Shown in pieces: positions 34,749-45,600 of a stretch of DNA of 64,000 nucleotides. The notes under the pieces were generated by a model. The model saw nothing but the letters and a program-made list of their open reading frames with translations. It made no database searches and had not been told where the DNA came from. The stretch lies in the NCBI RefSeq assembly GCF_002096335.1, contig NZ_NCUW01000029.1, forward strand, positions 248,001-312,000, written 5' to 3'. The first letter of the stretch is position 1; each line of letters starts with the position of its first letter. The stretch is from Streptococcus oralis subsp. dentisani. GTDB taxonomy: Bacteria; Bacillota; Bacilli; Lactobacillales; Streptococcaceae. Both the position numbers and the translations under genes were made by a program.

Positions 34749-36322
34749 GTGATATAGTAAAAAGCAAAGAACTTCTTACAAGATATTCACTTGCAAGAAT
34801 TCCTTTTATTGCTATCAATACCATAGAGCCAAGCAGAACATTAGATATGTTAAAGGAAATATCTGAAGAATTACAACTTCCGTTCAACGTACATACTCTT
34901 ACCAAAGGTGTGTATGATCTTAGTTCTGGTAAGAATGTTAACGATGATAAATCTGTTTATGGTGCAATAGATTACATGACGGACCAAATGCAAAAGAAAC
35001 AATACCAAACTATTGTACTGACAGAAGTTCCGGATCTTAGTAATGAAAATAGCGATTCTAAACAAGTCTTAGCACTGGTCAATCTAGCCAATGAAACTGG
35101 AGGCGTTGTAATAGTTTTTACCAATACCCCTATTTGGAATCAACTTCAACGTCAAGGTATGATAGTAAAAATAGATTTACCTAACGAAGAGGAAATGTAC
35201 TCAATAATTCAAGAATACATTGACGACTATCGAAATGACATCCAGATTGAATGGGACAACTCCGATATTCGAGAAGCTGCTGCAGCTCTTAATGGGGTAA
35301 CTAGAATTGAGGCGGAGAACGTTATCGCAGCTTTGATTGCAAATAAGTGCATAAGAAAATCTGATTTAGATGAGATAAGATTTGCAAAAGATCGCCTATT
35401 CTCTGATATCTCTGGTCTAGAAAAAATCGTTGTAGATGATTCTGTGAAGGATGTCGGAGGGCTTGAAGGATTAAGGAAATGGCTTAACGAAAAGAAAGAA
35501 CTGCTAACTCCCGAAAAGAAAGATATGTTACGTGAGAAAGGTTTGCAACCACCGAGAGGAATACTCCTAGTAGGTGTCCCGGGATGCGGAAAATCTTTAT
35601 CTGCTAAATCAATTTCCGCTAACTGGAAACTTCCACTATATCGTTTAGATTTTGCAACGGTTCAAGGAAGTTATGTAGGCCAGTCTGAACAACAACTTAA
35701 AGATGCTTTGACTACAGCTGAGAATGTATCTCCGTGTATTTTGTGGATTGATGAGATAGAAAAAGGATTGTCTGGAGCTACTGGTGGAGCTAACGACGGT
35801 GGTGTATCCACCCGTATGGTTGGGCAATTCTTGTTCTGGATGCAAGAATGTAAAAAGCAAGTTTTTGTAGTTGCAACAGCAAACGATGTGTCTATGTTGC
35901 CATCAGAGCTTCTCCGTCGAGGAAGATTTGATGAGCTATTCTTTGTTGATTTACCTACTGCAGATGAGCGTAAAGAAATACTTGCTTTGTATTTTAAAAA
36001 ATACTTAAGTCTAGAATTTAAAGGAGATTTTTCTGATAATATCATTCAAATAAGTGATGGTTTCACCGGCGCGGACTTAGAATCGACAGTTAGAGATTTA
36101 GCTTACCGATCTATCGCTAATAACAATTTTATTCTCAATGAAGAGAATATCATGACTGCTTTCAATAATGTAGTCCCACTCTCTCAAACTAGCCCAGAAA
36201 AAATTGAGGCTATTAGAGATTGGGGGAAAGAAAGAGCTGTTCCTGCATCTGGAAAACCAATCGGTGGAGAGGGACTTGTTCATAAACAAAGTGGACCTAA
36301 AACAAGAAAAGTACTTGTTTAA
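34745..36322 (+). CDS. AAA+ ATPase, Ycf46-like
   Basis: A 525-residue protein with a Ycf46-like plan: an N-terminal degenerate P-loop domain without Walker motifs (about 1-220) and a C-terminal active AAA+ domain of the FtsH/katanin class. The latter has Walker A GVPGCGKS (near 282), Walker B CILWIDEIEKGL (near 334), sensor 1 in VVATANDVSMLP and the arginine finger region LRRGRFDELF. A helical lid with GFTGADLES follows. It probably remodels a protein substrate with ATP. With its four neighbours it forms a compact cassette. A role in phage defence or stress is possible but not shown by sequence. Confidence 0.8.
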   Translation: MSDIVKSKELLTRYSLARIPFIAINTIEPSRTLDMLKEISEELQLPFNVHTLTKGVYDLSSGKNVNDDKSVYGAIDYMTDQMQKKQYQTIVLTEVPDLSNENSDSKQVLALVNLANETGGVVIVFTNTPIWNQLQRQGMIVKIDLPNEEEMYSIIQEYIDDYRNDIQIEWDNSDIREAAAALNGVTRIEAENVIAALIANKCIRKSDLDEIRFAKDRLFSDISGLEKIVVDDSVKDVGGLEGLRKWLNEKKELLTPEKKDMLREKGLQPPRGILLVGVPGCGKSLSAKSISANWKLPLYRLDFATVQGSYVGQSEQQLKDALTTAENVSPCILWIDEIEKGLSGATGGANDGGVSTRMVGQFLFWMQECKKQVFVVATANDVSMLPSELLRRGRFDELFFVDLPTADERKEILALYFKKYLSLEFKGDFSDNIIQISDGFTGADLESTVRDLAYRSIANNNFILNEENIMTAFNNVVPLSQTSPEKIEAIRDWGKERAVPASGKPIGGEGLVHKQSGPKTRKVLV

Positions 36323-36469
36323 TAAGTTCATTATTGGGACACGGTAACTGTAATTTCAGTTTCGTGTCCATTTTTATAATTCTTTAAATGAAGATCTTTT
36401 TTGGGAGTACCATTAAAAGGAATCGTAAATTGCAAAATATAACTTATAACACAATTAGGAGAAAAATAG

Positions 36470-36946
36470 ATGCCTAAACCAATGTTAAATCCATACCAAT
36501 CCCAAAAACAAACAAGCCATATCATGACTTCTAACTTAAAACAACCACAGATAGATAAATTGAGTTTAGATAGGCTTCTAAGAAAATCACGGTCTAAAGA
36601 ATATATGGATGCTATTCAGCAACTAGATGCCGGAGGACATGTTCACAATCATAATAAAGTAAGTGAAATTATTAATACAATTAAGTCAGAATTTCCAGAG
36701 GTGGAGATGAATGGAATTCTCTTAGGGCTTGTAGCAAAATGCTATTTAGGAGATTCTTATGAAGCACACACTCTTGATTTTATTGGAGAAATTATCGAAC
36801 ATTACAAACGAGGAGAGACGTTACCGAAGGGACTTGATAAAGCCAAAAGTATAGCTATACATGGGGGGTATGATTTTATCGAGGTTTATACGGATTGTTG
36901 TCGAGCTATTAGTTCAAATGGTGCCGTATCAGTTATAAAAGATTGA
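36470..36946 (+). CDS. Uncharacterised protein, last gene of the AAA+ cassette
   Basis: A 158-residue soluble protein starting MPKPMLNPYQSQKQ with a TTAGGAG site upstream. Its mid-region is helical (LDRLLRKSRSKEYMDAIQQL) and its end reads HGGYDFIEVYTDCCRAISSNG. I do not recognise a family. It lies 147 bases after the ATPase gene in the same direction; a short dyad (GACACG...CGTGTC, 36339-36369) in the gap may attenuate transcription. Confidence 0.55.
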   Translation: MPKPMLNPYQSQKQTSHIMTSNLKQPQIDKLSLDRLLRKSRSKEYMDAIQQLDAGGHVHNHNKVSEIINTIKSEFPEVEMNGILLGLVAKCYLGDSYEAHTLDFIGEIIEHYKRGETLPKGLDKAKSIAIHGGYDFIEVYTDCCRAISSNGAVSVIKD

Positions 36947-37280
36947 TTATGTATAGAACGTAGCTTATGTATGGTAGAGAAAATTTTATAAATAATTGTT
37001 AATTAACCTAAAAGGGATCTTATTAGGTAACAGGAAATTCAATCTCAATGCCAAGAGAATTACTGTATTATCTTCATGGTAAAATTATCAGAAATAGCTT
37101 GAAATAATTAGTTTGTTTTTCTCTCATAACAGTTTATCTATTCCCTATATAATAAAAATTAGTAGTATGAAAATATAGCTCTATAATGGAGGATAAAACA
37201 TTTGTCACAAGTGCGCTACATAGCTAGTGGTTTGAGAATACCAGGGCTCAGACAGTCTTGTCGCCCCTTTATTATAGCTA
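36947..37280. other. AT-rich intergenic stretch at the island border
   Basis: No convincing gene. It contains a possible promoter (TATAAT-like boxes near 37155 and 37180). A ribosome-site-preceded 28-codon frame begins with TTG at 37201 and stops 30 bases before the surviving telA sequence. The usual 5' end of telA is absent, so the border of the inserted DNA probably lies in this stretch. Confidence 0.5.
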
Positions 37281-37286
37281 ATCTCT

Positions 37287-38401
37287 GAACAGCAAGAGGG
37301 AATCAAGGTGCGCGTGCCCCAGTTAGTGGATCAGTTTGTCACAAACCAAAATGCTCTCTTGGATTTTGGTCAATCAGCGGTGGAAGGTATCAATGGAACG
37401 GTTAATCGTATCTTGACCGAGCAGAAGAAACTGCAAATTCCTCAGGTGGATGACCTGCTGAAAAACACCAACCGTGAACTCCAAGGTTTTGTAGCCAAGT
37501 ACAAGAATGCTGAAATTGCAGAATTGGAAGAAAAGCCAAACTTTTTGCAAAAATTGTTTAAAAAGAGTCAGAACAGTCTGCAAGAATTTTATTTTGACTC
37601 AAAAACAGTTGAGCAAAAGTTAGATGGTATGGCTGCTGCTGTAGTCAAGCAAGAAGATGTGCTGGCGCGAAATATTGTTTCTGCTGAAATGCTGATTGAG
37701 GATAATACCAAATCTATTGAAAATCTAGTGGGAGTAATTTCCTTTATCGAAGCCAGTCAGGCAGAAGCTGGGGATCGTGCTGCAGGATTGAAGGCTCAAG
37801 TTGACCAACTAGATACAAGTACGGTAGAATATCAAACCAAATCCCAAGAATTAGATCGTATGGCTGAAGTGTCAATACACTGGAACAACAACATACAGAG
37901 TATGTTAGCCGCCTTTACGTAGCTTGGACGACGACTCCACAGATGCGTAACCTCGTCAAAGTTTCATCGGACATGCGTCAAAAATTGGGTATGCTTCGCC
38001 GCAATACCATTCCAACAATGAAACTCTCGATTGCCCAACTTGGTATTTTGCAACAATCAATCAAATCAGGTGCCGTGGCGGATGCCATTGTCAATGCCAA
38101 TAATGCAGCCCTTCAGATGCTAGCTGAAACTAGTAAGGAAGTGATACCGCAGATAGAGAAAATTGCCCAAAGTCCAACAGTAGCTGTCGAATCGGTGACC
38201 AAGCTAGCTGAAAGTCTCGTCGCTCAAAATCAAGGCATCGTTGCTGCCATTGAGTTGGGACGCCAGAAACGTGCTCAACTAGAAACAACCATCGTTGAGT
38301 CAGCTGCAGTCATTAACGATTCTGTTAAACTTCGCGATGAAAAAATTATTCAAGCCCTTCTGGACCAAGGAAAGGCCGCTCAGAAAGAAGTACAAGAATA
38401 A
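37287..38401 (+). pseudogene. telA: Broken telA (toxic anion resistance protein family)
   Basis: The TelA family is named for tellurite resistance, but its cellular role is unclear. Homology starts abruptly at EQQEGIKVRVPQLVDQF; the normal N-terminus of some 40 residues is missing and a TAG lies in frame shortly upstream. The frame holds to about 37868, then reads SIHWNNNI and stops at 37922. The true continuation (VNTLEQQHTEYVSRLYVAWT) is in another frame, so one base was lost near 37869. The rest, MRNLVKVSSDMRQKLGMLRR to the end, is intact to 38401. Confidence 0.85.
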
Positions 38402-38587
38402 CAGAGATGTGGACAAGACCAGTAGATGGGAGTCAAGATAAGAGGATAATGTTTAGGTAAATAAAGGGACCTTTTGTGCCCTCTAGTGGCCGCTCGACTC
38501 CTCAGAGTACTGGTGGGTGTATGTTGCGAATCTGTTAATCTGTTTTTCCGTTTCATTCTGGTCATTTACTAAGGATGACCCTATATA

Positions 38588-38634
38588 AAAAAATACTCCT
38601 CAACCTAGTTTATTAGTGTTAGGAGTATTTTTAT
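38588..38634. terminator. Bidirectional terminator
   Basis: AAAATACTCCT and AGGAGTATTTTT arms with A and T runs on both sides, between convergent telA remnant and HAD gene. Confidence 0.8.
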
Positions 38635-38638
38635 ATGA

Positions 38639-39268
38639 TTAGAGCTGGCTAATGATATCATCAATGGTATGGGCAATCCAGTCAGGATGATAGCTGAGTA
38701 AATCAGCCTCCTCTCCAAATCCCCAAGTGACAGCGAACTTTTTAATGTCAGTTTCTTGTGCTCCGATCATATCAAACTTGGTATCCCCAATGATAAGGAC
38801 TTGACCTGCAGGGAGTTGATGCGTTTGCAAGGCATAACGGATAACATCCGCCTTGTGTGGCGTTTCAGGACTAGAACCATAAATGCCATCAAAGAAATGA
38901 TGGATTCCCAGATTCTTGGTCATATCATGGGCAGTAGGAGTATTTTTTGTTGTAGTGATATAAAGAGGATAGTTTTGCGAGAGCTTTTGGAGTAATTCCG
39001 TTATTTTGGGGAAAAGTTGTGCTTCGAGGATCCCTTTTTTCTTGTAGTAAGAACGGTAGGTTTGAACAGCTTCCGAGATTTGTTCTTTTGGAAGGCAGGT
39101 CGCAAAACTACTTTCAAGTGGCGGGCCCATAAAACCACGAATGGTTTTGGCATCAGGGCTTGGAACTCCTAGCTCTTTAAAGGTATGGGTAAAGGCATTG
39201 TGAATCCCGAGGGAACTGTCAACCAGAGTTCCGTCTAGATCAAAAAAGATTGCTGAGATAGAGGGCAT
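38639..39268 (-). CDS. HAD-family hydrolase, phosphoglycolate phosphatase-like
   Basis: A 209-residue HAD phosphatase with motif I FFDLDGTLVDS (nucleophile Asp near residue 9), a helical cap domain (about 15-80), motif II TTTKN (near 102) and motif IV IIGDTKFDMIGA (near 165). It probably dephosphorylates a small metabolite; the substrate cannot be assigned. It lies downstream of sdaAA on the same strand with a 27-base gap and could be in the same operon. Confidence 0.85.
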   Translation of the reverse strand: MPSISAIFFDLDGTLVDSSLGIHNAFTHTFKELGVPSPDAKTIRGFMGPPLESSFATCLPKEQISEAVQTYRSYYKKKGILEAQLFPKITELLQKLSQNYPLYITTTKNTPTAHDMTKNLGIHHFFDGIYGSSPETPHKADVIRYALQTHQLPAGQVLIIGDTKFDMIGAQETDIKKFAVTWGFGEEADLLSYHPDWIAHTIDDIISQL

Positions 39269-39295
39269 AGTTTCTCCTAATAGATATAGATAAGC

Positions 39296-40168
39296 TTATT
39301 CTCCGAAGATTTCTTTTTGTAGGCGACGGCCAGTAGGGGTGGCTGCGAGTCCACCTTCAGCCGTTTCTCGGAAGGCAGTTGGGAGGCTGGATCCGACTTG
39401 GTACATGGCATCTATGACTTCGTCAACAGGGATCTTAGACTCGATACCGGCCAAGGCCATGTCTGCTGCGATAAAGGCAAAGCTGGCTCCCATGGCATTG
39501 CGCTTGACACAGGGAACTTCAACCAAACCAGCGACGGGGTCGCAGATGAGGCCTAGCATATTTTTAATGACAAAGGCGATGGCTTGACTAGCCTGATAGG
39601 GGCTTCCACCTGCAGCCAAGGTCAAGGCTGCGGCACTCATGGCAGAGGCAGAGCCAACCTCGGCCTGACAGCCACCTTCAGCGCCTGAGATAGAGGCGTT
39701 GTTTGCGATAACCAATCCAAAGGCACCCGCGGCAAAGAGGAAATCCAACTGTTCTTCGTGGCTGAGGTCAAGTTTTTGAATAGCAGCAGTGAGAACGGCT
39801 GGCAAACAACCAGCACTTCCTGCGGTTGGAGTGGCGCAGACCAAGCCCATTTTAGCGTTGTGTTCATTGACCGCGATGGCATTTCGGGCAGCTGATAGGA
39901 TGGTAAAGTCAGACAAGGCCTTGCCACTTTTGAGATGGCGATCTAGCTTGGCTGCATCGCCACCCGTTAGGCCACTACGGGATTTGTTTTCACTAAGGCC
40001 AAGCTCGACAGAGGCTTTCATAACTTCTAGATTGCGCTCCATGAGGAGGAGAACTTCATCTCGGCATCGGCCGGTCAGTTCATATTCTGTCGCGATCATG
40101 AGTTCTGCGACATTTCCTTGGAAGTCTAGATCCGCCTGCTCGACCAATTCTTTGATAGAATAAAACAT
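39296..40168 (-). CDS. sdaAA: L-serine dehydratase, alpha subunit
   Basis: The iron-sulfur catalytic subunit converts L-serine to pyruvate and ammonia. The 290-residue length is that of the two-subunit Firmicute form. Motifs include TPTAGSAGCLPAVL, SISGAEGGCQAEVG and ICDPVAGLVEVPCVKRN, which supply the cysteines for the [4Fe-4S] cluster. It starts 8 bases after the beta subunit gene ends. The pair is expected to feed serine carbon into pyruvate. Confidence 0.95.
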   Translation of the reverse strand: MFYSIKELVEQADLDFQGNVAELMIATEYELTGRCRDEVLLLMERNLEVMKASVELGLSENKSRSGLTGGDAAKLDRHLKSGKALSDFTILSAARNAIAVNEHNAKMGLVCATPTAGSAGCLPAVLTAAIQKLDLSHEEQLDFLFAAGAFGLVIANNASISGAEGGCQAEVGSASAMSAAALTLAAGGSPYQASQAIAFVIKNMLGLICDPVAGLVEVPCVKRNAMGASFAFIAADMALAGIESKIPVDEVIDAMYQVGSSLPTAFRETAEGGLAATPTGRRLQKEIFGE

Positions 40169-40176
40169 GTTTCCTC

Positions 40177-40848
40177 CTACTTAAAGAAATTGACATTGTG
40201 GAGATGAGGGATTTGTCGGATTTCTTCAATCGCCTCTTCGCAACTTCGACTATCGACTTCGATAATCATAATGGCTTTTTCTCCAGCTTTTTCTCGAGTC
40301 ACATTCATCTGAGCGATGTTGATATCGAAACGAGAGAGGGCTTCAGTAACATGGGCAATCATCCCCGGAACATCCTGATGTACAATGATGATGGTCGGTG
40401 TGTTCATGTTGAGAGAGACAGCAAAGCCGTTAAGCTCCGTAACTTGGATATTTCCCCCACCGATGGAAATTCCTGTCACACTGATGGATTTGTGTTCATT
40501 CTTCACAGTAATTTTAGTGGTATTAGGATGAGGAGCGTTGCTATCTTTCTGAATGGTCCAGACAATCTTGATACCACGTTTATGGGCAATCTCTAGGCTA
40601 TTTGGAATGTCGGGATCGTCCGTATCCATACCTAATATACCAGCGACGAGAGCAAGGTCTGTCCCGTGACCACGGTAGGTCTTGGCAAATGAGTTAAATA
40701 GTTGGAATTCTACTTCTGTCGGAGTATCGTCAAAGATGGAAGAGACAATTTTTCCGATACGAACTGCTCCAGCTGTATGGCTACTTGATGGGCCAATCAT
40801 GACAGGGCCGATGATATCAAAGACAGATTGAAAACGAAGTGAGTGCAT
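40177..40848 (-). CDS. sdaAB: L-serine dehydratase, beta subunit
   Basis: A 223-residue partner of SdaAA. The N-terminal part carries SVFDIIGPVMIGPSSSHTAGAVRIG, typical of the beta domain. The C-terminus is an ACT domain (about 148-222, TIIIVHQDVPGMIAHVTEAL) that probably binds serine as an allosteric ligand. A TATAAT box on the minus strand (complement of 40879-40884) lies 30 bases upstream of the start. Confidence 0.94.
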   Translation of the reverse strand: MHSLRFQSVFDIIGPVMIGPSSSHTAGAVRIGKIVSSIFDDTPTEVEFQLFNSFAKTYRGHGTDLALVAGILGMDTDDPDIPNSLEIAHKRGIKIVWTIQKDSNAPHPNTTKITVKNEHKSISVTGISIGGGNIQVTELNGFAVSLNMNTPTIIIVHQDVPGMIAHVTEALSRFDINIAQMNVTREKAGEKAIMIIEVDSRSCEEAIEEIRQIPHLHNVNFFK

Positions 40849-41088
40849 CTGTTTCCCCTTACAAAGATTCTTGTTTCTATTATATCAAAGAATGAAATTC
40901 TGTGCTTATTTCCCTTATAAAACTGAAAAAATGGATAGAAATGGTATAAAATTTGGCCTTTTATGACAAAAATATCAATGTTTCAGTAAATATAAAATAT
41001 TTTTGTAATATTTCTACACAAAATCGTTAAGAAACGGTAATATTCAAACGGTATGATAGAAGCATAGTAAAAAGGAGAATTTTCAGAA

Positions 41089-41730
41089 ATGACATTAACA
41101 ACTAAAAAAATTAAATCAACTCTTGTAGGAGTAGCTACATTACTTGCTTTCTTTGCGCCTGCACTTGCTTCTGCGCAAGAAACTGTAACTTATACAGTTA
41201 AACCAGGTGATACTCTTTCAGAAATCGCTGAGAAGTACAACACTACTGTTGAAAAATTGGCAGAAAAAAACAATATCAAAGATATTCACCTTATCTATGT
41301 GGATCAAGTTTTGGTTATCGAAGGAACAGCTTCATCGACAGCAACTGCAGCTTCTGCAACAACCTATGAAGCACCAGTTGCTACAGAAGAAACAAGCGAA
41401 GCTACGACTTATGAAGAAGTTGCTGAAACAACAACTTACGAAGCACCAGCTGCTACAACCAGCACTTCTTATGAAGAAGAAAGTTACACAGCTTCAACTG
41501 TAAGTGGCTCTGAAGCAGAAGCCAAAGAATGGATTGCTCAAAAAGAGTCAGGCGGTAGCTACACAGCGACAAACGGACGTTACATTGGACGTTACCAATT
41601 AACAGATTCATACTTGAACGGTGACTACTCAGCTGAAAACCAAGAACGTGTAGCAGATGCCTACGTTGCAGGACGCTACGGTTCATGGACGGCTGCCAAG
41701 AACTTCTGGCTTAACAACGGTTGGTATTAA
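41089..41730 (+). CDS. Secreted LysM protein with lysozyme-like C-terminus
   Basis: A 213-residue exported protein: signal peptide (to about residue 27, ending ALASAQ), one LysM domain (30-75, YTVKPGDTLSEIAEKYNTTV) that binds peptidoglycan, and a Thr/Glu/Ala-rich repeat linker. A C-terminal domain follows (about 140-213, AKEWIAQKESGGSYTATNGRYIGRYQL) resembling transglycosylase-like cell-wall domains. The Glu in KESGGSY is the likely catalytic acid. Its position after sdaAB matches a pneumococcal LysM gene. Divergent promoters share the 240-base gap before it. Confidence 0.82.
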   Translation: MTLTTKKIKSTLVGVATLLAFFAPALASAQETVTYTVKPGDTLSEIAEKYNTTVEKLAEKNNIKDIHLIYVDQVLVIEGTASSTATAASATTYEAPVATEETSEATTYEEVAETTTYEAPAATTSTSYEEESYTASTVSGSEAEAKEWIAQKESGGSYTATNGRYIGRYQLTDSYLNGDYSAENQERVADAYVAGRYGSWTAAKNFWLNNGWY

Positions 41731-43047
<1,317 letters not shown>

Positions 43048-43048
43048 A

Positions 43049-43076
43049 TTGACAAATTCTCTCAATTTGCTACAAT
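43049..43076 (+). promoter_or_regulatory. Promoter of the nudix-mnmG operon
   Basis: TTGACA (43049-43054), 16 bases, extended TGCTACAAT (TACAAT 43071-43076). A GC-rich stem (TTGCAGG with CCTGCA, about 43113-43136) lies in the leader. Confidence 0.75.
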
Positions 43077-43186
43077 AATAAAAGCAATAGAAATGATGGT
43101 CAAAGCTCATGGATGTTGCAGGCTTTTTGTCCTGCACTTCTTTGGAGTTTTGACTGTTTTTGTGTCGTTTAAGGGAAAGGACAAAA

Positions 43187-43642
43187 ATGACTCAACAAGA
43201 CTTTCGGACAAAAGTGGGAAATACGGTTTTTGGTGTTCGGGCGACAGCCTTGATTCTTCAAAATCGCAAGCTTCTAGTCACCAAAGACAAGGACAAGTAT
43301 TACACTATCGGCGGTGCGATTCAAGTTAATGAAAGCACGGAAGACGCGGTAGTCCGTGAAGTGAGGGAAGAACTGGGTGTCCGAGCTCAAGCTGGACAGC
43401 TAGCTTTTGTGGTTGAAAATCGTTTTGAACAAGACGGTGTTTCCTATCACAACATCGAGTTTCATTATCTGGTGAACTTGCTTGAAGATGCTCCATTGAC
43501 CATGCAAGAAGATGAGAAAAAGCAACCTTGTGAGTGGATTGATTTGGATGAACTCCAGAATTTCCAACTAGTTCCAGTCTTTTTAAAAACAGCCCTGCCA
43601 GATTGGGATGGCCAACTAAGACACATTCATCTTGAAGAATAG
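43187..43642 (+). CDS. Nudix hydrolase
   Basis: A 151-residue nudix enzyme; the nudix box runs from [20 protein letters not shown] to its end EELGV (about residues 38-62), with the REVREEL metal-binding glutamates present. It hydrolyses a nucleoside diphosphate linked to some other group; the substrate is unknown. I chose ATG 43187 with AAGGGAAAGGA upstream over an upstream TTG at 43160. It ends eight bases before mnmG and is probably co-transcribed. Confidence 0.88.
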   Translation: MTQQDFRTKVGNTVFGVRATALILQNRKLLVTKDKDKYYTIGGAIQVNESTEDAVVREVREELGVRAQAGQLAFVVENRFEQDGVSYHNIEFHYLVNLLEDAPLTMQEDEKKQPCEWIDLDELQNFQLVPVFLKTALPDWDGQLRHIHLEE

Positions 43643-43650
43643 GAGAGAAA

Positions 43651-45564
43651 ATGACTTATAATTTTACTGAAGAATACGATATTATTGTAATCGGTGCGGG
43701 ACACGCTGGGGTCGAAGCTTCCTTGGCTGCCAGCCGTATGGGATGTAAGGTCTTGCTTGCGACCATCAACATCGAAATGCTGGCTTTCATGCCTTGTAAT
43801 CCCTCTATCGGAGGTTCTGCCAAGGGGATTGTTGTGCGTGAAGTCGATGCCCTTGGTGGTGAAATGGCCAAGAATATTGACAAGACCTACATCCAGATGA
43901 AGATGCTCAACACTGGGAAAGGTCCAGCTGTCCGTGCTCTTCGTGCGCAAGCTGACAAGGAGCTTTACTCTAAGGAGATGCGCAAGACAGTTGAAAATCA
44001 AGAAAATCTGACCCTTCGTCAAACCATGATTGATGAGATCTTGGTGGAAGATGGCAAGGTTGTCGGTGTGCGTACAGCGACCCATCAAGAGTATGCTGCC
44101 AAGGCTGTCATCGTGACTACAGGGACTGCCCTCCGTGGGGAAATCATCATCGGAGATCTCAAGTATTCGTCAGGCCCAAACCACAGTCTAGCTTCGATTA
44201 ACCTAGCTGATAATCTCAAGGAACTTGGGCTCGAAATCGGCCGTTTCAAGACAGGAACTCCTCCACGTGTCAAGGCTTCTTCTATCAACTACGATGTGAC
44301 AGAGATTCAGCCAGGAGATGAAGCCCCTAATCACTTCTCATACACTTCACGTGATGAAGATTATGTCAAGGACCAGGTGCCATGCTGGTTGACCTATACC
44401 AATGGTACCAGCCATGAGATTATCCAAAACAACCTACACCGTGCGCCTATGTTTACAGGTGTAGTTAAGGGTGTGGGACCTCGTTACTGTCCGTCGATTG
44501 AGGACAAGATTGTGCGCTTTGCGGACAAGGAACGCCACCAGCTATTTCTAGAACCAGAAGGGCGTGACACTGAGGAAGTATACGTTCAAGGTTTATCAAC
44601 CAGTCTGCCTGAGGATGTACAGCGCGAGCTGGTTCATTCCATCAAAGGGTTGGAAAATGCTGAGATGATGCGAACTGGTTATGCCATTGAGTACGACATG
44701 GTCTTGCCTCACCAGTTGCGTGCGACTCTGGAAACCAAGAAAATTTCAGGCCTCTTCACAGCTGGTCAGACAAATGGAACGTCAGGTTACGAAGAAGCTG
44801 CTGGTCAAGGGATTATCGCGGGTATCAATGCGGCTCTGAAAATCCAAGGCAAGCCTGAATTGATTTTGAAGCGCAGTGACGGTTATATCGGGGTGATGAT
44901 TGACGACTTGGTAACCAAGGGCACCATTGAACCTTACCGTCTCTTGACCAGTCGTGCTGAATACCGTCTCATCCTCCGTCATGACAATGCCGATATGCGT
45001 TTGACCGAGATGGGTCGTGAGATTGGTCTTGTCGATGATGAACGCTGGGCTCGTTTTGAAATCAAGAAAAATCAATTTGACAATGAGATGAAACGCCTAG
45101 ACAGCATCAAACTTAAGCCGGCCAAGGAAACAAATGCTAAGGTTGAGGAGATGGGCTTCAAGCCGTTGACAGATGCAGTGACAGCCAAAGAATTCCTTCG
45201 TCGTCCAGAAGTTTCTTACCAGGATGTGGTCGCCTTTATCGGGCCTGCAGCAGAGGACTTGGATGACAAGATTATCGAATTGATTGAAACAGAAATCAAG
45301 TACGAAGGCTATATTTCCAAAGCCATGGATCAGGTTGCCAAGATGAAACGAATGGAAGAAAAACGCATTCCAGCCAATATTGATTGGGATGACATTGATT
45401 CTATCGCAACAGAAGCTCGCCAGAAGTTCAAACTCATCAATCCAGAAACCATCGGCCAAGCTAGCCGTATTTCGGGAGTTAACCCGGCAGATATTTCTAT
45501 TTTGATGGTGTATCTTGAAGGTAAAAACCGTAGTATTTCTAAAAATAAAGAAAAGAAAGCATAG
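43651..45564 (+). CDS. mnmG: tRNA uridine-5-carboxymethylaminomethyl synthesis enzyme MnmG (GidA)
   Basis: MnmG, with MnmE, adds the carboxymethylaminomethyl group at C5 of wobble uridine. The 637-residue FAD protein has the N-terminal dinucleotide motif [20 protein letters not shown], the conserved cysteine in [13 protein letters not shown] and a second cysteine in [10 protein letters not shown] folate-binding region and the C-terminal helical domain that binds MnmE complete it. AGGAGAG precedes the ATG. mnmA lies just upstream, so two steps of the same tRNA modification are grouped. Confidence 0.97.
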   Translation: MTYNFTEEYDIIVIGAGHAGVEASLAASRMGCKVLLATINIEMLAFMPCNPSIGGSAKGIVVREVDALGGEMAKNIDKTYIQMKMLNTGKGPAVRALRAQADKELYSKEMRKTVENQENLTLRQTMIDEILVEDGKVVGVRTATHQEYAAKAVIVTTGTALRGEIIIGDLKYSSGPNHSLASINLADNLKELGLEIGRFKTGTPPRVKASSINYDVTEIQPGDEAPNHFSYTSRDEDYVKDQVPCWLTYTNGTSHEIIQNNLHRAPMFTGVVKGVGPRYCPSIEDKIVRFADKERHQLFLEPEGRDTEEVYVQGLSTSLPEDVQRELVHSIKGLENAEMMRTGYAIEYDMVLPHQLRATLETKKISGLFTAGQTNGTSGYEEAAGQGIIAGINAALKIQGKPELILKRSDGYIGVMIDDLVTKGTIEPYRLLTSRAEYRLILRHDNADMRLTEMGREIGLVDDERWARFEIKKNQFDNEMKRLDSIKLKPAKETNAKVEEMGFKPLTDAVTAKEFLRRPEVSYQDVVAFIGPAAEDLDDKIIELIETEIKYEGYISKAMDQVAKMKRMEEKRIPANIDWDDIDSIATEARQKFKLINPETIGQASRISGVNPADISILMVYLEGKNRSISKNKEKKA

Positions 45565-45596
45565 AAAAAACAGCTCCGAAGACGGGGCTGTTTTAT
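45565..45596. terminator. Bidirectional terminator between mnmG and rnjA
   Basis: AAAACAGC-CCG and CGG-GCTGTTTT arms separate two convergent genes. Confidence 0.8.
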
Positions 45597-45600
45597 TGAT

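Noticed and set aside
7783..37324. Shared 11-mer CCCCAGTTAGT near 7783 and 37314 as possible attachment sites
   Set aside because: Too short, the second copy is inside conserved telA coding sequence, and neither borders the integrase remnant.
40990..41030. WalR (VicR) box upstream of the LysM gene (TGTAATATTTCTACA)
   Set aside because: The second half is inverted rather than the direct TGTWAH repeat required; no proper second half-site was seen.
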